NCBI RefSeq assembly: GCF_900090045.1
Contig: NW_021638304.1
Location: 1 to 64,000 of the forward strand
Direction: 5' to 3'
DNA: 64,000 nucleotides
From: Plasmodium malariae
Lineage: Eukaryota; Apicomplexa; Aconoidasida; Haemosporida; Plasmodiidae
The notes beneath the pieces were generated by a model, which did no database searches, had not been told where the DNA came from, and was given only the letters and a program-made list of their open reading frames with translations. The position numbers and the translations under genes are program-made. This document shows, one piece after another, positions 13,182 through 25,471 of the stretch (position 1 is its first letter; the number at the start of each line of letters is the position of its first letter).

Positions 13182-15813
13182 CTAGGATGAACTGTTATAA
13201 TATTTGTCAATATTACTCAAACGTTCTATGGAATTTACATATGTTACTTCTTCTCCTATCCAATCATTCATCTCTTCCCTAAAGAAGTTCTCCTCTATAT
13301 TATTATGAATATTGCTATTTTTGCTATTTTCATAAATGTTACTATACTTTTCAATAAATATATCTGAAATTTCTGGTATTTTTTCTGAATTTTTTTTAGT
13401 TTTCCTTTCATTTATGGAATTATCTAAATGTAATTCTCTATCTTCTATATACTCTTCTTTTTTGCATTCTTCTAATATTGTCATAAGTACTAATATACAA
13501 AGTTTTGATAGTAATTTTGTTTTTATATATTTATATAATTCTTCATAATTTTTTCTGTGTTTCAGTTCTTCTATATTTATTAGTGACGCATCATTTGATT
13601 TTTCTTCATTTTTGTATTCATCTAATATATTCTGGTTAACCTCTGATAATTCATTAAACCAGTTTTGATCAATATATTGTTTTAGAATATTTCCCTTTTC
13701 TGATATCCACCTCCTCCATACATCTTTCTCTCTTTCCAAGAAGAGAATATTTTTATATTCATTCGATGACTTATTTTTTAATTCTTCCATTTCTTTTATG
13801 TATGATTTTTCTTTTTTCCAATCATTTTTCAAATTATTAAACCAGTCCACTTTTTTAAATTTATCAGAAATATTTTTATGTCTTTCTATCCACTTGTTCC
13901 ATAAGATTTTTTGTTTTTCAATATGACCGTAACTTTTAACGTTTTTCATTATTAGATCATCATTTGTTAAATTAGAATGAGTTCCATATCTTTCTTTTGT
14001 TAATACATCTAGGCATATTTCTAAAAATTCTCCTTTTTTGCATTCCCATTCTTCTTTTCTGTACGCTTCAAGTACTTTCAAATGTACTTCTATGATAGTT
14101 TTAGTCCTTTCATTTTTTTGCTTCTTCTCTTGTAAATTTTTTATCACGTTATGTTCAAATATTTTTATTTTTTTAGTAATTTCTTCATCATCATAAAATG
14201 GGTGCTCCAAATGATTATGAGTTAAAAATTCTCTCTTTCTGCCCGAATGTGAAGGTATTAGTATTTTAAGAAATTTTGCTTGTCTTCTTTTTATCTTTTT
14301 TTTTTTTTTTAACTGTCCTATTAATGTGTACTTTCATATAAAAAATACATATTCATGAAATATATTATTACTGAAAACTAATGATTATCATGTTTTTAAT
14401 ACTTAAGATTTATTTTACCTTAATAAAAAGAGAAAATACGATAATAATTAGAAAGCTTATTAAAATAGATGGTATGTATTTATTAGATGAATTTCCTACT
14501 GGATCTGTAATATCATTTTAAATATGTATGTCATATATTGTTGTTAATTCAAAATTAGAAAAATAAGATGCATTACAGTCACCTGAAATTACAGAGGGTA
14601 TAGTTGAAGCAAAAGAGCTTGAAGAGGATTTTGATATTGGAGAAGATAGTGTTCTTTCGGAAGGATTTTCTGGATTTGTATCTAGCGGATCTGAAGCAGG
14701 AGATACAGATTCACCTGATACTTCTGAGGATGGTTGGGAATTTGAGAGAAGTGATGGTATCTGAGACTCTAAAGAACCTTCCGATTTAGCTTCAACTTCA
14801 TTAGAAGGAGATTCAAGTGATGATAAATGAGCTTGTGTTTTTATGTCAGGTGGAGATGGAGATTCCAATTCTTCATTATTTTTTTCTTCGTGTAGATTTT
14901 GTTTTGTATCTTGATCTATTTGATTAGTGGTAGCTCTCTCTGTAGGTTCAGTTTGTTCGGCTTGTTTGTGTGAATCATGTGATATAGGTGATTCCCTATT
15001 TTTTCCTTTATCTTGTGTTTGTGAACCTATTTCTTCCTTTTCAGATTGACCTTCACGAGGTTGTAATTTATCTACTAGGGGACAGTCAGTAAGTTTTTTG
15101 AAAGTTTGATCGTTCATTAAGTCGCATATAAATTCTGAACTTCCTTTTTTTTTTTTCTTTTTATCTTTTTTTTGGTAGCATGTTCCAAAATGGCTTCTCT
15201 TTTCCTCAAAATAGTTCTTCATTTTATCAATCCACTCATTATATTCATTACATTTACTTGAATACTTATCATAATTATTTGGTAATTTCCCTTTTAATAG
15301 TTGTATTTCATCCAAATATTTTTTTTTTTTATCACAAAAATCTACTTCTTCATACTTTAATTCTAAAATTTTTTTATCTTCTTCCTCAAAAATCAAAGGG
15401 CATCCTCCATGTTTATCTAGATTTTTGTAGTAATTTTTTAACCAATAGTGTAGTGATCCTTTCCACGTTTTTTTATGATATTCATAATGTCGCGGTGGAT
15501 TATTATTGTTAATTAGATAATCAGCCAAATATTTGCATCCCTCCCTAAATTTATTTTTATCATGCTCGTTATTTAAGGAACTGGTTTTTTGTTTTATTTC
15601 ATTTACAATATTTTTAAACTGTGGCAGTCCATAGATCATTAATGTCTGTGAGGCATAGGAACTATAATACTGTATTCAAAAGAATTATAATTATTTATTT
15701 AAACATTAACTATGAGTTATTTTTATTATCACTTTTTTATCATAAATAAATTATTCATAAATTTAAGCTTATTAAAAAAGATTAAATCCCACCTTGGAAA
15801 AACAATTATCCAT
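10800..15813. repeat. Segmental duplication, copy 1 (STP1-A block)
   Basis: This block and the one at about 56.05-61.13 kb share, in the same order and orientation, the STP1 gene and some 2.4 kb of DNA downstream of it. The offset is about 45.25 kb at the left markers and 45.32 kb at the STP1 ends, so only small indels have accumulated. Noncoding parts have diverged far more than some coding segments. Exact borders need an alignment. Confidence 0.8.
13182..15813 (-). CDS. STP1: STP1 protein, intact copy A
   Basis: Four-exon gene of about 780 residues. Exon 1 (15793-15813) encodes MDNCFSK; exon 2 (about 14583-15669) the ectodomain; exon 3 (14419-14504, 86 bp) the single membrane span; exon 4 (13182-14330) the cytoplasmic domain. 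Phases agree throughout; the exon 2 donor could instead lie six bases further on, at 14577. The ectodomain begins with a conserved cysteine module (cysteines in REGCKYL, HGGCPLIF, VDFCDKK, SKCNEYNEW, FGTCYQ, FICDLM and LTDCPL) and continues as a long Ser/Pro/Glu/Gln-rich stalk. The cytoplasmic part starts with a lysine run and has a Trp-rich domain (WKKEK, DWFNNL, WNKWIERH, WRRWIS) ending at DWIGEE. Established knowledge: STP1 is a subtelomeric surface-antigen family related to SURFINs, found in P. malariae and P. ovale. It is the better-preserved partner of the broken copy at 58.5 kb. The role of STP1 is not known. Confidence 0.9.
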
Positions 15814-18800
15814 GATAAATCTACATTAATATTTTAGTTTGTTGTATATAAAAAGCTAAAAGAGAAATACAAATTTAGTTATTTTTATTTACCAATAGAG
15901 AAATTTTAAATTAATTTTTTTTAATATAAATAAATTATAAAATTATTATTTACATAAGAATTTATATATGAACTATAAATTAATCGAATACAATAATATT
16001 TATTTTTTACATTCCTTATCTGTTTTTTATCTAAATAAATATATTACAATTTGCGATATATCCTGACTATATTTTAATATTAATTTACAATTCTGCATAT
16101 ATTATTATGCAAAAATAATATTCTCTTTTTAAAGGAAAAACCAAAATATTAACAATAAAACAATTTATATAAGTTATATCAATATGTAATATAGAGTTTA
16201 TTCTGTAAAAATTTCTTTAATCTATATATTGCCATTTTTTCTTTTTTCTTAGTACAACAACATATATATATAATTAGGTATTATTATATATATTAAGGTA
16301 AATAATTCCTTTTATTCTTCTTTCCTAAGATAGTTGAACTCTAAGGCAAATAATTGTTAGCACTGATAGTATATTTATATATTTGTTTTTTTTGTCTTAT
16401 TTGTTTTTATTCATAATTGATATAGATCATTATAGTGTTATTATTTTGTTAATATTTTTATATATTTACTGCACTGTATATACGAAGAAGAAATAATAAT
16501 ATAAAAATTATAATAAATTGTTGCTATGCTTAAAGGAAATTCTTATCTTTAAAATAAACATGTGACGCTTAATATAATATTTATTACCTAAAAATTCCTT
16601 ATTTGTGGCATATATTATTTGTTGTATATATTATTACATAGCATAATCTTAATATAGTATATTATAATATACATTTATTTTCTTTTTTAGTGCTCTATTA
16701 ACAATTTTAGATATGAATTATTTCGTTTGGACAAACTGATAATTAATTAAAAGTATGTTTTTTTTTAATAATTGATGAAAATATGTTCGGATACTTATTA
16801 AAACTATAAAAGGTAAATAAGAAATAATTATAACAAAGTAAATTATAAAATGTGTTTGAAAACAACGTAGAATATATTATAGCATTGAAATAAAAAATAA
16901 TAACATAATAACTGAATGCAAATGAATTAATACATTGAATTAGATAAAACAAAAAATATTTAAGAATTGTAATTATTTTTTAGTAATTCTTGATAGATAT
17001 ATTTTAATAGATAGATTAAAAATATAATATTAATTCATTTGGTTGTTTCTACATATAACAATAGGAAAATATCTTTTTAATACTAATAAATATTTATTTA
17101 TTATGCAAAAAAATGAATATCATAAATTATTTTTAATATCGTAAAGGAGTGAATAACTAAATGAGAACGCAAAACAATTAAAACTTATAATCAACAACAT
17201 AGGTTATTATTTTATATTGTACATACATTTTTACTTATTTTAATATATCATTTAAAACAATTTCATGTAAGATAGAAAGTAATGAGAGAATAAATAATTA
17301 ATATGCTAATAATAAAATTTTGCAATTACTTTACATATAAAATTACATTATCATGTTTATATTTAACAAATCATTTATGTTAAAAAATTATATTTTAATT
17401 TTTTTTTTTTTATTCATTGATTTATTTTTATAAAATATATTTGTTTGTAGCCCTCCTCTTTTTATTTTAATCTCTTATATATTATTCCATTTTTTTTTTT
17501 TAAACACGTTATTTAATAACAATATACAGTGGATTATACATAAAAATAATTTATTATGTTTTATAATATATTTTATTTTGCATTCTGCATTTGTATATAT
17601 TATATAATCCTATATAAGCATAATATATATAATGAACATATTATTGTAGATTAATATATGGAAACAAAAAACAACATATTATCTGTTTAAATACTTGAAA
17701 TAATTTGAAAAAAACTGAGTAAATTAGTTATAAAATGTTTATAAAAAAAAATTTTTCTTAATATTTTATAAATATATTTGAATATATATTTTTTTCAACA
17801 TTTATTTGTTTTTAATTATCTTTTTTAGCGTGTCATTATAATTTTTGAATAATACAGAATTTTGTACTTTATTTTGTTTTTTTATTTAAAAATAATACAA
17901 CAATAATAACAATTAATATGAATTAATGAACTTTCGTTAATAATATTATTATTATGCTATTTGTATTCTTATTTTAAATCTAATATTTAACCTAAAAATA
18001 GATATAATTTTAAGTAAAATATTAACATAATATAAGCTAATAGTAATGCTATATGAATATAAAGTATTATAGCATGTTATCGGAAAAATATGTAAATATA
18101 AATGCATTTAGTATATTATAATTGTTTAAATAATAAATTATAATTTTTTCTTATTTAATATGTACAAAAAGACAATGTAAAAACTGTGGTGTGTTTTATT
18201 AAAAATATGTCCTTATGTATTTAATGTTGCAGTTCTTGATATTCAAACTAGAGTTCATTATTATAAACATATTATTCTGTTGAAAAAGTGCTTAAATTGC
18301 AAGGTATATGAAAAACCAAATAAAATAATTTATTTTTATAGTAATTAGGTATTAATTTCACTGAAAATTTTTTAGTCATACAGATAAATATATAGTTGTA
18401 TCATATTAAAAAAGAAGCTTATTTTCATAATTTGCTTTCACGAATAAAAAAATATATTATATATATGCGCATTATTTAATGTAAAGCATGTGGTTTTATT
18501 TTTATATTTTAATTAGTATCTTTTCGTATTATTCTGTTAAAAAAGATCGTACTATGTAAAATTTATTTTTTATAAAATTCTATTGTTCTGATAAGAAGTT
18601 TTCAAATTTGAGCTCCCTAATATTTTACATTTCTTAACAGTTAATTATCATATTGTAAAAATTACTATTTGTGTATTAATCCTAATTTAACGTATAACAT
18701 ATCATTAGTATTAAGAAATTATATATATTTTTTAATTATTATTCTGTGTATCTAGTACGGATACAGCGATCGTTAAAATTATTCAATTATTAAATTGTCC

Positions 18801-19473
18801 TTTTTATTACATATCAATTTTTATATTATTTGGGGTAATATCATATAGTAAATATTATTTATACCATGATGATGTTGAACATTAATATGGATATAAGTTA
18901 TCAAATTAAAATTAATTCTTATTTATATTTCTATGTTTCTTTTAGTCTTAATTTTGCCTAGCATATTTGTATTTTTATTACTTATTTTATTTTTTCTACC
19001 TTGTTATTCTTTTTACATGGATCTTTCTATATGAATTTTTTATTATTATATAAGAATCATACTCATATACTATTATATTTGTAGTTATATTTTTGAAAAG
19101 AATAATTTTAACTTTTTTTTTTTTTATTATTTTTAATATACATTCCATTCAAATTATTCAGGATTCTATTTTATATGTACAAACATATATATTGTTGAAA
19201 ATTTTTAAATCATAATTTTGTAGAGTACACGTTATATAATACCTGATATCATCCCAATATGTTTTATATTTTACAGAACCATTTAACTGTATTGGCGATT
19301 TTTGTTGTACATATTTATATTTTTTCTTGTTGAATGTTGAAGAAAAATACAGATCATGAAAATTAGTATTAAATAAATTGAATATTTATATATACAACAC
19401 TATTAAAACTGTAAGTTCGTGTAGTAGCACATTATAGGTATCGAGTAGAACATTCTACTTTTGAATAAAATAA
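15814..19473. other. AT-rich intergenic DNA, no gene seen
   Basis: Upstream of STP1 copy A. The first few hundred bases weakly resemble the region upstream of STP1 copy C (after 61.13 kb), so they may hold shared 5' sequence. The rest is AT-rich with T runs; I see no supported gene. Confidence 0.6.
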
Positions 19474-19653
19474 TTTATAGTGCTAGACAAAAAGAAAAAT
19501 ATAAAAAATACTGCAATAATTGTTAATGCAGTTATTGAAAATAAAAAGATGAATTCTTACACAACAGTAGAAGAAGGTGCTTCTTTTTGTAACAATAAAC
19601 AAACGAATGAGGATATTACTAGAACTGAATATTGTTCGGATTGTCCGCATTAA
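19474..19653 (+). other. Short coding-like remnant, unassigned
   Basis: A 59-codon stop-to-stop frame (after TAA at 19471, ending TAA at 19651-19653) that is visibly richer in G and C than its surroundings and has balanced residue use, including NAVIENKKMNSYTTVEEG and a C-terminal EYCSDCPH with a CxxC pair. It looks like part of a former exon. The Cys spacing would be compatible with a pir-like antigen, but I cannot assign it. There is no upstream exon that I can identify and no convincing ATG beyond an internal Met. Confidence 0.35.
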
Positions 19654-21969
19654 CGTAATACATTAACATATTTTAAGGAGTGTACACAGCTTCGATTAAT
19701 AACATAATATTTAGGAGTATCGCATATAATATTAAAGTTATCGAATTGTATACATAAATTATTGTATTATGTATAACATATATATTTATATTGCTGCTAT
19801 ATAACTATTTATATTTGTTATCATTGATGAGGAGGCATTACATATCAATTGAAGTATGGTAACTTTTTAGAAATAGTAAAACATATAATTTATACTTTTA
19901 ATTAAAAAAAATAATAATAAATAAAACAATTTTTGTAGAACAGCAAAATATAGGTTTTTTTCAGAAATTATACATGAATTCACATAAACAATATATTATT
20001 TTCGATAAAAATTAAATATGTATATGAATAATTTATTTTTTTGTAGAAATAGTACTATATAGCTAGTATAACTATGAAAATTATATTGTGGAAAATAAAA
20101 TTTTTTATCGTTTCTTTATTAGCATGCTTATTATTATATATTAACAATATAATTTATTAAATGTAAAAAAGACATAATACCAAATTAGGTAAAAGCTGTT
20201 GAGATGTATATATAGAAAAACAATTCACTTAGGCTATATGTTCGTAAAAATGAAAGAATAAAATATTCTACTAGGAAATTAAACTTCTGTATATGACTTT
20301 TTATTATGAGAAAAATATAAATAATATATACATATTTATATTTACTTTTTTAAAAAAGTGTTCAAAGAAATATTATGAAATAATGAATAATGTTAAAATT
20401 GAAAATAGTACTTATAAGTAAATGTCCTAGAGGATTTTATTTTAAAAAGAGTACAATTTTTCAATATACTTTATATGATATATATGTATATTAATATAAA
20501 TATATAAAATGCTTTAGAGAATGTTATATATAAGAATATTAACTGTATATAAAAATGTCAAATTTTTATATTCCGAAAAAAATTAAACGAAACTAAAAAA
20601 GAGTCTCCGTATAAACTTTTTCAACAGTAATGTATATATATATATATATCAAAAAAATAAAATACATTAGTTTAATTTAAAATTTTTTATATTTTTTGAT
20701 ATTTAAATATATTATTTAAAATTTAGTTATTTTTTAATTTTTTTAATTATTTACTTTAAAAAATTATATTTCAGAACGTGCAAAATAATATATAGTTTTT
20801 TATCGGATAATAAGCATATGTTTCTTTGCATATGATATTTGTGTAATTGTCATAATACATATTACTATACTTTAAGTACAAAAAAATAAAGGAATAATAA
20901 ATTTTTCGTAACGTTATTTTTAACAATGTGTTATTTATTTATGGCCACTGTTTAATATATAACCTTAGGATTTGTTCCTCTTGTTACTGATATGGAAAAG
21001 AATAATAAAAAGGTATTATATTCTATCTAAATTTATCAGAAAATTATTACTATAAAACATATTTCATTAAATTATACTTATTGTTATTTATCATGTATAT
21101 ATTATATCCTATAAATTGTTCTTATTTTTAAATGTATTTCATTTGGTATACTTTTGAACTAAGGAAATTATATTATATATTTTTAAGAAAATTTTGCTTT
21201 TTATATCTATTTTTTTCTCCTTACTTTTTATTAGCTACGAATATGAATATATTTTTTTTTTAATTAACTCTGAAATATATATTTTTTAATATATTAATGG
21301 GTATGTTATTAATATGTTTTTTTAAATACATTATATATCGTAGTGAATTCAATTTTCATAATTAATATAATGCATAATTTGTACAAAATATTTGTTCTAT
21401 TAAATAATATTAATACTATTATATTGTTACGATTATAAATATATTTCTACTATAACAAACATTCGTTCAATAATGTAATATTTACAAAATTATAATTATT
21501 AATAAGAAATAATTATTAAAATTAGAAATTATTTTGTTAGTATATAGTATAATTTATATTCTATACTTTATAAATTTAAATATATTTAATAATTTGAAAT
21601 ATTAAAAGATCATGTATATAATTGTTTTTTCTTGTTATTTTTGAAAAGAATTATATAAAAATTATTTAATTACTGTATTATATTAAATTATACATTTTGA
21701 ATATTTATGAATAAATACAAATTATATTATTTTTATTAAAATAAATTTCTTATAAATAACATCAAGATATATATTATGTAATATATCGTTAAAGTTTCCA
21801 TTGTTTGTATTTTGTGCAAAAAACGTTTTAATTATGTATATGTAATTACATTATTAAAAATAAATAAAAAATTAATAAAATAATTATAGTAAACAATATA
21901 ATTAAAAAATATTACATTATAGTTTGTTTTTTTCCTACTGAATATAGTACAATATTAAAATTATATACC
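19654..21969. other. AT-rich intergenic DNA, no gene seen
   Basis: Mostly AT-rich sequence with a TA run at about 20630-20650. A short frame at about 20190-20310 (+) with two stops looks faintly coding (RLYVRKNERIKYSTRKLN) but has no other support. The final few hundred bases are the promoter side of the fam-l/m gene at 21970. Confidence 0.6.
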
Positions 21970-22806
21970 ATGGAACAAAATATTAAGTTAATCTATTTTA
22001 TTAAATGTGGATTGTTAATACTTTTAGCTTGGTTATATTATTTTTGCAGTGAAGAGGTACGATAATGTTATTTAGGAAAATTTTTATTTGTTTTTTATCC
22101 GGTTTTTATTTTTATCAAATCTAATATTCATATTGAAATTAATTATTCTTTTAATTAATATTAATATTTTTTTTTTTATTAGTGTACTTTTAATATATCA
22201 AAGAGAGAGCATAAGTATTATATGAAATTAGATATAATAAATCTTCGATTACTGGAAGAATGTGAAGGAAAAAATGATTCAAATTTTATAGAAACAGAAG
22301 AAGAGATAACTAACGATGAAGAGTACGATAAAAAGGTTACAACCAACAAAAGAAAGGGGATTAAAAAAACAAACATACGATCAAAGAGATGTTCATTATA
22401 TAAAAAAGAATTTGATAAGCAATATAAGAAACAAAAAAAATTAATATATAGAGGAAAAAAATTATCTCACTTTGAAAGAAATTTTTTCAAGAAGCTTGAT
22501 TACATAGATTTTATTAAAACAAAGCCGTCAATTAGCAGTAAGACATACCAAAAATTAGTATGTAAAAAGATTGGACATAAAATGTTTTTACCTACTTTAG
22601 TAATCTCGTGGGTATTATTAGTATCATTAGGATCTATACTTTATGGTTTTTTTGATGAAAAGAAAATTACAGCAGATGTAAAATCTTATGATGTTACATT
22701 ATTTCTCGTATTATTGTGCATATTAGTTGTCATATTGATGTTAGGACTTGCTTTTACCTATATTACATTTAGAAAACATAAAAGAATTATAAAGAAGATA
22801 TATTAG
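21970..22806 (+). CDS. Divergent fam-l/fam-m-like exported two-TM protein
   Basis: Two-exon gene of 236 residues. Exon 1 (21970-22056, 29 codons) starts MEQNIKLIYF and is a hydrophobic signal anchor; the intron (22057-22182) has GTACGA and ATTAG ends and keeps phase 0; exon 2 is 22183-22806. The sequence has a canonical PEXEL, RLLEE, at about residues 51-55, followed by an acidic stretch and then a basic stretch. The family core survives as LSHFERNFFKKLDYIDFIK and SISSKTYQKL, before two hydrophobic segments at about 162-183 and 200-223 and a basic tail ending KRIIKKIY. It is about 40 residues shorter than the 8.3 kb gene, mainly because the loop between the two membrane spans is short. It should be exported and membrane-embedded in the host cell; partner and function are unknown. 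Exon structure and core leave little doubt about family, but it may form its own branch. Confidence 0.82.
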
Positions 22807-25330
22807 ATTAGATAAAAGAAATATTTTTATTTATGTATAGTATGAATTAATATGATTGAATAAATGTAGCATACATAGTCTTATATTTTATAAACATATG
22901 TAGAACTGCTTAAATTGCTTAAATGTACGTGTGAATAGCTATAAAGTTTTGATATACAAGATTAAGTAAATATTTTATTAGTATTTTTATAAATTTCAAT
23001 GATTGAGAGTTTTTCACTATGTAATTTATAGTATTATTTCAATTTAATTAAATATTATGGAGTGAAATGTATTCGTATATTTAAATAGATTCTTATGAAA
23101 ATGTATATATGTAGGTAAAAAGTAATATATAATTGTTCTGTTCATACAATTTTTTTTGTAATATTATGATTTGTATTTGATTTAAAAACTTATCGTTTAA
23201 TTTTTTTTTTTTTTTTTGTACTGAACTAATGTGTTCATTTGTTGACATAATTCCAATAAGAAAATTATTATTTTTAAAACAATATAAATGTAAATTACTT
23301 AATATCTAATGTAATGAATTAAATGTATTTTATTATATTTATATATATGTATTTATTTACGTAAAGAACACTTAATATTTAATATATAAAGAGGTTTTAT
23401 AGAATATATGTGAAAAATCGCATTTAGCATAACAATCGTTTTAGCCGTATTCTGCTATTTATTAATCATATATTTGTAAATCTATGAATATACAATGAAA
23501 AAATACATTTTTTAATTGAAAATAATTTATAACAATTAGTCACGATATATTATGTATTTATAATTAAGTGAAGCATTAATATCATTTATGATTTTATTAT
23601 TGTTACTAACTGTAGCGTTAATTAAACTTTTTATAAATTGTTTAAATATATATTATATTGAAAATTTATAGTTATATATATTGTGTATCATTCAACAATT
23701 ACATCAAGGAATTAAATTTAGTAAGACATTTATCTATATTATAGAGAAAAATGTTTCTTTTATATTTTAATTGTAAATTTCAAAGAATGAGTTTTATATC
23801 TATTAAAAGCTATATAATTTTAGGAGTTATTAAAAAATATATATAATTTTTACAATACATTAATAATGCCTAAGAATTTGTTTATAAGTTAGTAATACAT
23901 TTCATGGTCTCTATAAATATATTAAATAATATTTCAATATCATTTTATTAATATATAAAAATAATTATAGATTATATTGATGATTTCTAATTCTTTCATA
24001 TATATACGTTCATTTTTTTAATAATATAAATATAGAAGATATATTCCTTTTTTCTATATATAATTCATAATACGGATTCAAAATTTAAGTTATTTCTAAG
24101 ATATATTCTATAATTATTACAGAAATGTGAGTTGTAATAGAATTGTTATATACGTTATTATTTATTGTTTTAGTTATTATTCTCTATCAATAAATACGAG
24201 TATTAGAATTGTTTTACTTTTATTATAACACATATGTGATCTTTGATTAAATTCCTCTTTATGGAAAGTAAATGCGTATCTAACATAATACATGTTTACA
24301 GCTAAAAAAGATATGTATTTTTCTATCGGAAAATATATGGAATCTTCCATATTCATAAAATCTTTTTCATCATCTTTTTACATATTTTTAATTTTTTCGA
24401 TATGTGACACTTTGCTTGTAATTTTATATGGCTATAAATAATTTTGAGTATCAATAAATTTTGCATGCGTTTCATGTCTTTTTTATATTTAATAAATAAT
24501 GTTATTATTATATAATACATATAAATAAATAAAGATAAATATAAAATAATATTGAATATCAATTTTCAAAATATTACTTCTTATTTAAAATAATTATATA
24601 TTTCAATAACTAAAAAAATTGGAATGCTCATTAAGAAGTTCAATTTTTAGAGAAGGAAATGTATAGTTTACATAATTTCATGTACAGTTATCTTAAATAT
24701 ATATATACTTCTGTTTTCCTACAAAGAAATATTACTTGAAAAGTTTTTTTTTATATATATTTATAATATATTTTACTTGTATTACTATTCCTTAAAATTT
24801 ACCATATTTAAATTAATTCATATAGTCTTTGTGTATATTCTTAGAATTAACGTTTATAATGTAATAATTTTATATAATGATATATTGCACACAATGGCAA
24901 TAATTGTTGTACGAATTGCAATATTTTTAAAAGAATTTTAATACTAACAAATAAATTATGATTAAATGCAATGTTGTATCATTCGTAAAATTTATTCATT
25001 ATGTGTATAATTCTTCTTATAATAAGTAAATCCCATTTTCCTTAAAATTTTAACTGAGGCAATCAGAGTTACGAGAAAAATTCTTATCATGTTAATGGGT
25101 ATGAATTTATCTATTTATTCTTAATAATTACAATAAAATTTATTACAATATTTTTCATATTTTATATTGAGGAAAACTACAATATGTTCCATTTAGAAAT
25201 ATGAATCTTCTTGTACAATCTTATAATCCATTGGAACAAGAAATTATTGTTGTAAACGTGTTGTTTTTACAAATATGTAATTTTTATAATAATGGTTTAC
25301 TCTATTTGGACTTTGGTTTAATCTTGAATA
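22807..25330. other. AT-rich intergenic DNA, no gene seen
   Basis: Downstream of the fam-l/m-like gene. It is AT-rich with poly-T runs (for example about 23201-23218). The minus-strand ORF at 24353-24562 has low-complexity composition and no exon context, so I treat it as chance. Confidence 0.6.
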
Positions 25331-25471
25331 GGAAAAAATAAAAATATATTAAATGATCTAGCCGAACATAATGATCATTTAGTGCTAGAAGGTTCTGAAA
25401 ATTATTATGAGTATTCCCGTGATATCAGATATTATATATCATATCATACTGTACGCAATTATAATATATAA
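25331..25471 (+). other. Short coding-like fragment behind a splice acceptor
   Basis: An open frame of 46 codons follows an AATAG acceptor-like site at 25326-25330. It reads GKNKNILNDLAEHNDHL then VLEGSENYYEYSRDIRYY and ends at TAA 25469-25471. Composition (Asp, Glu, His, Gly, Ser) is unlike the surrounding noise, so it may be a relic of an exported-protein exon. I cannot find its first exon and do not recognise the family. Confidence 0.3.

Noticed and set aside
13336..13548. Plus-strand ORF overlapping STP1-A exon 4 (and the similar one at 58686-58874)
   Set aside because: Antisense shadow of the Lys/Glu-rich coding strand; the pair exists only because the sense genes are duplicates.
14604..15512. 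Plus-strand ORFs opposite the STP1-A ectodomain (and those opposite STP1-C at 59927-60834)
   Set aside because: Antisense shadows of the real exons.
17110..17220. Frame with NENAKQLKLIINNIG, similar in feel to the fossil at 39.4 kb
   Set aside because: Too short, with stops; similarity may be chance in Asn/Ile/Lys-rich translation.
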